Source of the DNA: an uncultured Bacteroidales bacterium
GTDB lineage: Bacteria; Bacteroidota; Bacteroidia; Bacteroidales; Paludibacteraceae
DNA length: 11,539 nt
Assembly (NCBI GenBank): GCA_903873355.1
Contig: CAIQOG010000113.1
Span: 1-11,539 of the forward strand
Direction: 5' to 3'
Shown: piece by piece, positions 7,051-11,539 of the stretch
Numbering within the stretch: position 1 is the first letter of the stretch
Layout: every line of letters begins with the position of its first letter
Position numbers and translations under genes: made by a program
The notes under the pieces: generated by a model
Databases searched by the model: none
The model's input: the letters and a program-made list of their open reading frames with translations, nothing else
Told to the model about the DNA's origin: nothing

Positions 7051-7074
7051 AAGTTAGTTGTTTTATAGGTCTCC

Positions 7075-7100
7075 AAAGCCCCCTTCAGGGGGTTGGGGGT
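7075..7100. repeat. C-rich/G-rich palindromic repeat, copy 3 (inverted)
   Basis: AAAGCCCCCTTCAGGGGGTT followed by a further G5 run. Its reverse complement aligns with copy 2 over about 24 bases, so copies 2 and 3 form an inverted pair about 25 bases apart between rpsO and waaA. The core hairpin is CCCCC-TTCA-GGGGG at 7079-7092. Confidence 0.75.
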
Positions 7101-7105
7101 AAAAC

Positions 7106-7144
7106 AAAAGGCATTTCAAAATAGCTTTTGAAACGCCTTTTTTA
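7106..7144 (-). terminator. Intrinsic terminator of rpsO
   Basis: An 8-bp stem (TTTCAAAA at 7114-7121 with 7126-7133) is extended past one mismatch by AAAAGGC/GCCTTTT and has a 4-base loop. On the minus strand the hairpin is followed by TTTTGTTTT. It begins about 20 bases after the rpsO stop and separates rpsO from waaA. Confidence 0.85.
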
Positions 7145-7162
7145 AAGTCTTGAAAGCCAGAA

Positions 7163-7432
7163 TTACTTTCTGATGCCCAATTCTTTGATAATGGCACGGT
7201 AGCGCATGATGTCGTTGTCTTTCAAATAATTGAGTAAACGACGGCGTTTTCCTACCATAATAACAAGGGCGCGTTCTGTACTATAATCTTTTTTGTTTAA
7301 CTTCAAGTGTTCAGTTAAATGGTTGATACGGAACGAAAACAATGCTATCTGAGCTTCAGGAGAGCCAGTATCAGTGTTAGACTTGCCGTATTTACCAAAG
7401 ATTTCCTGCTTTTTTTCAGCTGTTAAATACAT
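7163..7432 (-). CDS. rpsO: 30S ribosomal protein S15
   Basis: An 89-residue S15, the normal length, which binds the central domain of 16S rRNA (helices 20-22) early in 30S assembly. Recognisable segments are [20 protein letters not shown] (14-33), INHLTEHLK (36-44) and [12 protein letters not shown] (59-70), ending in [13 protein letters not shown]. By alignment from memory with E. coli S15, the rRNA-contacting His and Asp are kept (His42, Asp49). The following Ser-Arg-Arg stretch is replaced by Ser-Thr-Glu-Arg (51-54), a variant I associate with Bacteroidota. The gene is monocistronic, with a good promoter about 85 bases upstream and a terminator immediately downstream. The leader is long for this genome and could hold an autoregulatory site, as known for S15 in other phyla; no known S15-binding structure was recognised. 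Confidence 0.97.
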   Translation of the reverse strand: MYLTAEKKQEIFGKYGKSNTDTGSPEAQIALFSFRINHLTEHLKLNKKDYSTERALVIMVGKRRRLLNYLKDNDIMRYRAIIKELGIRK

Positions 7433-7436
7433 AATA

Positions 7437-7453
7437 ATTTATTGATAATAAAT
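7437..7453 (-). promoter_or_regulatory. AT-only hairpin just upstream of the rpsO start codon
   Basis: ATTTATT (7437-7443) and AATAAAT (7447-7453) form a perfect 7-bp stem with a 3-base loop, ending five bases before the rpsO ATG on the minus strand. It would occlude the translation initiation region, but being all A-U it is weak. A regulatory role is speculative. Confidence 0.25.
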
Positions 7454-7515
7454 GTTTTAAAATACAAACTTCGCAATGCACACTTCGCAAAACGACCCGT
7501 TTGATTTTGAGGTTG

Positions 7516-7546
7516 CAAAGATAAGTATTTAATTTTGAATGACAAA
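7516..7546 (-). promoter_or_regulatory. Promoter of rpsO
   Basis: On the minus strand TTTG (7543-7546), a 19-base spacer and TATCTTTG (7516-7523) fit the Bacteroidota -33/-7 consensus well. Transcription should start near 7509, giving a leader of about 77 bases. Confidence 0.75.
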
Positions 7547-7632
7547 GCTATCAAAAACTTTTTCTAAGAAAATGTTCAGATTCTTAATTTTTTAGTTTTA
7601 ATAATGAAATCGGAATTTGATGTTTTATTATC

Positions 7633-8280
7633 TTATTTCTTTAAAAGACCAAAAAACGAATTATCAATCCATTTTATTGGAAATTTATCCAGCATATATT
7701 TACAGCCCATGGTAACCAAAACACCGACTAACGAACCAACCAACACATCAATGGCAAAATGCTGTTGCAGGTAAATGCGTGAAAAACCCACCAACACAGC
7801 CAAAACAAAATAAAGAACCTGCCATGCACGGTTTTTTGTAAAATAAGTCAATGCCAGAAAGAAAGCAAAAGCTGTAATGGTGTGTCCGGATGGAAAACTC
7901 CGAATCATATTTATATGCTCGCCCGCAACGGTATGAAGTTGAATGCCCGGATAATGTTCTTTGAAATACAACAGTGGTCGTGGTTCGTTCCACAACGATT
8001 TAATCAGTCGGGAAAACACACCCGAAATAAGCTGTGACAGCACTATAAATCCGGCAGCCCGAAAACTCCAGAACAACAAAATTCCGGCTACTGCAAAGGG
8101 AATCCAGTCACCAACATAGGTGTAATAATGAAAAAAAGTGTCGGCAAACGGTGAGTTACTGGAAGTCATCCACAACTGCAAATCAGCTTTATCATTGACC
8201 GACACCAAAACAACCATTACCGCTACAAAAATAGCATACAAACTTAAAAACACACCAGATTTTTTCATTCTTTCATTCAT
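7633..8280 (-). CDS. PAP2-family membrane phosphatase
   Basis: A 215-residue type 2 phosphatidic acid phosphatase with all three catalytic motifs. C1 is KSLWNEPRP with Lys94, Arg101 and Pro102. C2 is SFPSGHT (128-134) with His133. C3 is SRIYLQQHFAIDVL with Arg168, the nucleophile His174 and Asp178. Hydrophobic helices are visible at about 10-28, 59-72, 76-90, 135-146, 154-167 and 178-193, so it is an inner-membrane enzyme with the active site probably facing the periplasm. Family members dephosphorylate undecaprenyl pyrophosphate, phosphatidylglycerophosphate, phosphatidate or lipid A (LpxE/LpxF). Sequence alone does not decide between these. It is the second gene of a pair: mnmD stops 8 bases upstream and there is no promoter between them. 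An in-frame ATG four codons downstream (8268) is an alternative start. The 7524-7632 interval after it contains only a weak, AT-rich hairpin candidate. Confidence 0.9.
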   Translation of the reverse strand: MNERMKKSGVFLSLYAIFVAVMVVLVSVNDKADLQLWMTSSNSPFADTFFHYYTYVGDWIPFAVAGILLFWSFRAAGFIVLSQLISGVFSRLIKSLWNEPRPLLYFKEHYPGIQLHTVAGEHINMIRSFPSGHTITAFAFFLALTYFTKNRAWQVLYFVLAVLVGFSRIYLQQHFAIDVLVGSLVGVLVTMGCKYMLDKFPIKWIDNSFFGLLKK

Positions 8281-8288
8281 TTTTCGGT

Positions 8289-8951
8289 TTACAACGTTTG
8301 CATAGCTCTTAAAAATTCGCGCTTACCGGGAGGCCCGGGCAGGCGTTCTACCTTGAATCCTGCTTCCTGCATAGCTCTGCGAACTATTCCTTTGGCACAA
8401 TAAGTTGTCAGAACAGCTCCAAAATTACAACTTTTATACAACTTTTCAAATTGTTCCACCGACCACATTTCGGGTTGCTTTTCGGGGGAAAAAGCATCGA
8501 AAAACACCACATCATATTGTTGGTTATGAACAAATTGCGTAAAATCCGTTTCGATTTTATGAAGCATGAAATAAGGCGTGATTTCAACCGGGATATTCCA
8601 CTCTGACGCATGCAGTGAATTGAAAATGGTCTGTTTTTCGGAATCAATTTTTTTCGGATAATTCAACAGCATTGCCTTTTCAGCCTCAATAGGATATTTT
8701 TCCAGAGCGATGTAATGAATTTTTTTCCTGCTCCGCTCAGCCTCTACCAATGCCAGAAAAGCATTCAATCCCGTTCCAAATCCTACTTCAAGAACACAAA
8801 TTTCATTCTTTCCACATTGTTTCAATCCGGCATCAATAAAAATATGCTGTGATTCCTGAATAGCACCGTGAGACGAATGGTAACACTCATCAATTTCCGG
8901 CACAAACAGGGTGTGCGAACCATCTGAAGTAAATACTAATTCAGAATGCAT
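8289..8951 (-). CDS. mnmD: tRNA 5-methylaminomethyl-2-thiouridine methyltransferase (MnmC N-domain, stand-alone)
   Basis: A 220-residue SAM-dependent methyltransferase matching the N-terminal domain of E. coli MnmC and the free-standing MnmD. These methylate 5-aminomethyl-2-thiouridine to 5-methylaminomethyl-2-thiouridine at wobble position 34 of tRNAs. The N-terminus VFTSDGSHTLFVPEIDECYHS (6-26) is the family entry block, followed by HGAIQESQHIFI (28-39). SAM motif I is LEVGFGTGLNAF (54-65), an acidic residue ends the second strand in IALEKYP (81-87), and the active-site block is FDAFSPEKQPEMW (151-163). LPGPPGKREFLRAM (204-217) closes the protein. The FAD-dependent oxidase domain of bifunctional MnmC is absent, as in other MnmD proteins, so the substrate would come from elsewhere in the MnmE/MnmG pathway. 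It is first in a two-gene unit with the PAP2 phosphatase and has its own promoter; no functional link between the two is apparent. Confidence 0.9.
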   Translation of the reverse strand: MHSELVFTSDGSHTLFVPEIDECYHSSHGAIQESQHIFIDAGLKQCGKNEICVLEVGFGTGLNAFLALVEAERSRKKIHYIALEKYPIEAEKAMLLNYPKKIDSEKQTIFNSLHASEWNIPVEITPYFMLHKIETDFTQFVHNQQYDVVFFDAFSPEKQPEMWSVEQFEKLYKSCNFGAVLTTYCAKGIVRRAMQEAGFKVERLPGPPGKREFLRAMQTL

Positions 8952-8971
8952 AATTTATAATTAAAGACTGG

Positions 8972-9002
8972 CAAAAGTACAGAAAACCCTAAAACAAAAC
9001 AA
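8972..9002 (-). promoter_or_regulatory. Promoter of mnmD and the PAP2 gene
   Basis: On the minus strand TTG (9000-9002), a 20-base spacer and TACTTTTG (8972-8979) match the -33/-7 pattern. The -7 box is 21 bases from the mnmD ATG. The -33 box abuts the upstream rlmF terminator tail. Confidence 0.6.
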
Positions 9003-9026
9003 CCGTTATTTCATTTGAAACAACGG
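9003..9026 (-). terminator. Terminator of rlmF
   Basis: CCGTT-A-TTTC and GAAA-C-AACGG form a 9-bp stem with one internal mismatch and a 4-base loop. On the minus strand it is followed by TTGTTTTGTTTTAG. It lies about 45 bases downstream of the rlmF stop; its tail overlaps the mnmD promoter region. Confidence 0.65.
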
Positions 9027-9070
9027 CTGCAAAATTTCATGATTATGAATTGTGCATTTTGAATTATACA

Positions 9071-10042
9071 TTATAATGCGTTCCATTTCGTATCTAACCA
9101 CTTTTTCTGCTGCGTTGGAGTCAAAAAAGTCCATGCCAGAATTCTGCTTATTTTCGTTCCTTGTCCCATTTGAATGGTTTTTACGTCAACTGCTCCGGCT
9201 ATTTTCAGTGCTTCAAGAAGTGGTGCGACATGTAGCTGTTTGGCTATCAGCGTGGAGAACCAGAAGCAATTGGTCGAAAATTGCTTGCTCTGACGAATCA
9301 TGTTTCGCACAAAGCGTTCCTCGCCTCCTTCACACCAGAGTTCGTTGCTTTGTCCACCAAAATTAAGCACGGGAGTAGTAACTTTCTTGTGATTCAGACT
9401 GCTCAGTTTCCGAAGCGTTCCTTTTTGGGCTTCTTCCATTGATGTATGAAAAGGCGGATTGCAAATTGCAATGTCAATCGGCTCATTACGTTCCATAACT
9501 CCATGAAAAATATCATTCGGATTCTCCTGAAAACGAAGTTCTACATTGCGTTTCAGAAAAGCATTGTTGGTAATAATTTTATTGGCAGATTCCAAAGCGG
9601 CTTCATCTATATCAGTTCCGATAAACGACCAACCGTATTCTTTGTTGCCGATAACCGGATAAATGCAACTTGCACCCACACCAATATCCATGCATTTAAT
9701 TTTGTAACCGGTAGGAATTTTTCCATTGTTCGACTTACCCAACAATTCAGCGATATGGTGAATATAATCGGCTCTTCCCGGAATGGGCGGACACAGATAG
9801 CCACTCGGAACATCCCAGTATTCAAGCGAATAATATTGTTTTAGCAAGGCTTTATTCAGCCATTTTACTGATTTTGGATTAGCAAAATCTATCGATTCGT
9901 CACCATACGGATTCAATTTCACATACTTGCCAAGTTCAGGACAAGCCGTAGTCAGCAATTTGAAATCATAACGCTCCCGATGCTTATTTCGTGGGTGTAA
10001 AACGGTTTTTTCTGCCGGATGTTCTTTTTTTATTTCAGACAT
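9071..10042 (-). CDS. rlmF: 23S rRNA (adenine(1618)-N6)-methyltransferase
   Basis: A 323-residue N6-adenine methyltransferase of the RlmF family, which modifies A1618 (E. coli numbering) of 23S rRNA using SAM. The N-terminal LHPRNKHRERYDF (15-27) is diagnostic. VPSGYLCPPIPGRADYIHHIAELL (78-101) is also characteristic. SAM motif I is MDIGVGASCIYP (118-129), GTDIDEAAL (142-150) contains the ribose-binding acid, and the catalytic motif is CNPPFH (194-199). LNFGGQSNELWCEGGEERFV (226-245) matches the family core. The ATG at 10042 is chosen. An upstream in-frame TTG at 10072 would add ten residues but overlaps the -7 promoter box, so it would lie upstream of the predicted transcript start. The gene is monocistronic, with its own promoter and terminator, divergent from the acyl-CoA dehydrogenase gene. 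Confidence 0.93.
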   Translation of the reverse strand: MSEIKKEHPAEKTVLHPRNKHRERYDFKLLTTACPELGKYVKLNPYGDESIDFANPKSVKWLNKALLKQYYSLEYWDVPSGYLCPPIPGRADYIHHIAELLGKSNNGKIPTGYKIKCMDIGVGASCIYPVIGNKEYGWSFIGTDIDEAALESANKIITNNAFLKRNVELRFQENPNDIFHGVMERNEPIDIAICNPPFHTSMEEAQKGTLRKLSSLNHKKVTTPVLNFGGQSNELWCEGGEERFVRNMIRQSKQFSTNCFWFSTLIAKQLHVAPLLEALKIAGAVDVKTIQMGQGTKISRILAWTFLTPTQQKKWLDTKWNAL

Positions 10043-10069
10043 GGGAGTTTTTTTAGCAATATTATGTTG

Positions 10070-10103
10070 CAAAGGTAATCAATGTCGGGCGTAGTTGTAC
10101 AAA
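10070..10103 (-). promoter_or_regulatory. Promoter of rlmF
   Basis: On the minus strand TTTG (10100-10103), a 22-base spacer and TACCTTTG (10070-10077) match the -33/-7 consensus. Transcription would begin near 10063, about 20 bases before the ATG at 10042. This argues against the TTG start at 10072. Confidence 0.6.
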
Positions 10104-10213
10104 TTTCACAGAACTAAAACATTATGAGTAGTTTAAAATTTCAGACAAACAGAAAAGTATTGTGGTTTTATTGAATAAATGTTGCATAAACGAATAAATA
10201 TTCTTCTAAATTA

Positions 10214-10241
10214 TTGTAAATCAAAACATTTAATCTGTTTG
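10214..10241 (+). promoter_or_regulatory. Weak promoter candidate for the acyl-CoA dehydrogenase gene
   Basis: TTG (10214-10216), 17 bases, then TCTGTTTG (10234-10241), which deviates from TAnnTTTG at one position. It lies about 60 bases upstream of the ATG. A GGAGGG at about 10267-10273 is too far from the start to act as a ribosome binding site. Nothing else recognisable lies in the AT-rich interval 10104-10303. Confidence 0.25.
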
Positions 10242-10303
10242 CTTGTTTTATCAATTACTACTTGTTCCGGAGGGAATAAGAATTAAATTTAAAATTAAAG
10301 AAT

Positions 10304-11539
10304 ATGCAACATTCTCAAAACACAACATCCGGTAAATCAGACTCTTCCGTTGAAGAGGCAGAGCCATTTTTACCGTTCGAAAATTTCATTCAAAATTTCA
10401 AAAACACACTGAAAAAAGTTTTTCATGAGGAAAATGACATTGACACAATGGGTATTACCCGTGGTATTTCGCCCGAAGTACTTGGACAAATCATGGATTG
10501 CAATCCACTTTCAGTAGCGATTCCAACCGAATACGGTGGTCGTGGTGGAATAGTAAAGGAAAGCCTGCAACTGCTCTCGGCCGCATCGTACGAATCACTC
10601 GCATTATCGCTCACACTGGGGATTAATAGTGCACTTTTTCTGCAACCTTTTGCCAAATACGGACAAACTGCCGCTAAGCCCGAAGTGTTTGGCCGCTTTT
10701 TAAACCACCAGAATATGGGTGGACTGATGATTACCGAACCCGGTTTCGGTAGCGATGCGTTGAATATGCAAACTTCATTTACCGAACAGTCCAATCATTT
10801 TCATCTGAAAGGAACAAAACACTGGGCAGGACTGACCGGACAGGCTGATTACTGGTTACTTACCGCCCGCCGTCAAACCGAACAGGTTGGCTTGCAACGC
10901 GACATTGACTTTTTTGTTTGCGATAATACCAATCCGGCTCAAAACATTTTTGTAGAAGAACGTTTTGAAAATCTGGGGCTTTATCAGATACCGTATGGTC
11001 GTAATATTCTGGACGTAAAAATCCCCAAAACGCAACGTCTTATACCGCAAACTAACGGTGTGCAAATGATGCTCGACTTATTGCACCGCAGTCGCCTGCA
11101 TTTTCCGGGCATGGGCTTAGGATTTGTAAAACGTATGCTCGACGAAGCCATTGCACATTGTCAGCAACGTCTGGTAGGTGGTCGCAATCTGTTTTCGTAC
11201 GATCAGGTTCAACAACATTTAGCCAAACTACAGGCTAATTTCACTATTATATCTGCGTTCAGCAAACACAGTGCAGGAGTAGCCGGTATTGAAAACGATC
11301 TTACCGGACTAGGCCTCGAAGCCAATATCATTAAAACCGTTACCACCGATTTAATGCAGGAATCGTCACAAACCTTACTTACGTTGGTGGGTGCAAAAGG
11401 CTACAAGCTCAATCACATTGCCGGACGTGGAACGGTGGATAGTCGTCCCTTCATTATTTTCGAAGGTTCGAATGATATTCTTTATGCTCAGATTGGTGAA
11501 GCAGTGGTAAAACTAATGAAAACAGCAAAAGAAACTGCT
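10304..11539 (+). CDS. Acyl-CoA dehydrogenase, 3' end beyond the window
   Basis: An open frame of 412 codons from the ATG at 10304 to the window edge with no stop. It is an acyl-CoA dehydrogenase-family flavoenzyme (FAD-dependent alpha,beta-dehydrogenation of acyl-CoA). The N-terminal helical domain includes VAIPTEYGGRGG (71-82). The family signature is LMITEPGFGSDALNM (141-155), equivalent to the usual TEPxxGSD block. The flavin-contacting segment around KHWAGLTGQADYWLLTAR (172-189) departs from the common W-I/V-T form. RSRLHFPGMGLGFVKRMLDEA (262-282), RNLFSYDQVQQHLA (294-307) and FEGSNDI (386-392) follow; Glu387 would be the catalytic base. A polar N-terminal stretch of about 20 residues precedes the domain. 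The full family length is nearly reached, so the stop is probably close, unless a C-terminal extension exists. Substrate chain length and electron partner cannot be told, and no downstream neighbours are visible. The ATG has no Shine-Dalgarno sequence. Confidence 0.9.
   Translation, partial: MQHSQNTTSGKSDSSVEEAEPFLPFENFIQNFKNTLKKVFHEENDIDTMGITRGISPEVLGQIMDCNPLSVAIPTEYGGRGGIVKESLQLLSAASYESLALSLTLGINSALFLQPFAKYGQTAAKPEVFGRFLNHQNMGGLMITEPGFGSDALNMQTSFTEQSNHFHLKGTKHWAGLTGQADYWLLTARRQTEQVGLQRDIDFFVCDNTNPAQNIFVEERFENLGLYQIPYGRNILDVKIPKTQRLIPQTNGVQMMLDLLHRSRLHFPGMGLGFVKRMLDEAIAHCQQRLVGGRNLFSYDQVQQHLAKLQANFTIISAFSKHSAGVAGIENDLTGLGLEANIIKTVTTDLMQESSQTLLTLVGAKGYKLNHIAGRGTVDSRPFIIFEGSNDILYAQIGEAVVKLMKTAKETA

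Noticed and set aside
7075..7100. Copy 3 of the palindromic repeat as a terminator
   Set aside because: It lacks a T-run on either strand and a clear rpsO terminator lies just upstream in that gene's direction; a repeat is the better explanation.
9027..9075. Repeated AATT/ATGAATT-like words between mnmD and rlmF as a possible repeat or operator
   Set aside because: Low-complexity AT-rich words are expected in intergenic DNA of this composition and the copies are imperfect.
9446..9844. 132-codon plus-strand open frame opposite rlmF
   Set aside because: It lies entirely inside the conserved rlmF gene on the other strand, without a promoter or recognisable motifs.
1..11539. CRISPR arrays, tRNA/rRNA genes, transposases or phage genes
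   Set aside because: No regularly spaced direct repeats, cloverleaf-like sequences or recognisable transposase/integrase proteins were seen on reading both strands.

Overview
The window looks like a chromosomal stretch from a Bacteroidota bacterium, probably Bacteroidales. The evidence is moderate AT richness, almost no Shine-Dalgarno sequences, and promoter elements of the Bacteroidota type (TAnnTTTG at -7, sometimes with TTG/TTTG about 17-22 bases upstream) in front of most transcription units. The ribosomal protein S15, LPS (Kdo) and tRNA/rRNA-modification proteins also have a Bacteroidota character. This taxonomic call is an inference; no 16S or other marker search was possible.

Layout. 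(1) 1-176: 3' end of a YbjQ/UPF0145 gene with a strong terminator. (2) 286-1539: an accessory-looking segment made of a dense cluster of inverted repeats (286-428, integron attC-like only at its edges), a RhuM-family gene (453-1487) and a 16-bp perfect-stem terminator shared with the convergent aminotransferase. (3) 1563-3648, minus strand: patatin-like phospholipase, then aspartate aminotransferase, each with its own -7 box. (4) 3820-4302, plus strand: a DUF456 membrane protein, convergent with hisS across a bidirectional terminator. (5) 4342-7432, minus strand: rpsO with promoter and terminator, then waaA (Kdo transferase) and hisS. Copies of a short C-rich/G-rich palindromic repeat lie on both sides of waaA. 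(6) 7633-8951, minus strand: mnmD and a PAP2-family phosphatase in a tight two-gene unit. (7) 9071-10042, minus strand: rlmF with its own promoter and terminator. (8) 10304 to the window end, plus strand: an acyl-CoA dehydrogenase that continues beyond the window.

Most of the region is housekeeping: translation (hisS, rpsO), RNA modification (mnmD, rlmF), envelope lipid biosynthesis (waaA, possibly the PAP2 phosphatase and the patatin) and amino-acid/fatty-acid metabolism. The part that best fits an accessory system is the inverted-repeat element plus RhuM at 286-1539. I found no complete new multi-gene system, no CRISPR array, no transposase and no tRNA or rRNA gene. No gene-free gap exceeds 300 bases; the largest (177-452 and 10043-10303) are described in the feature list.
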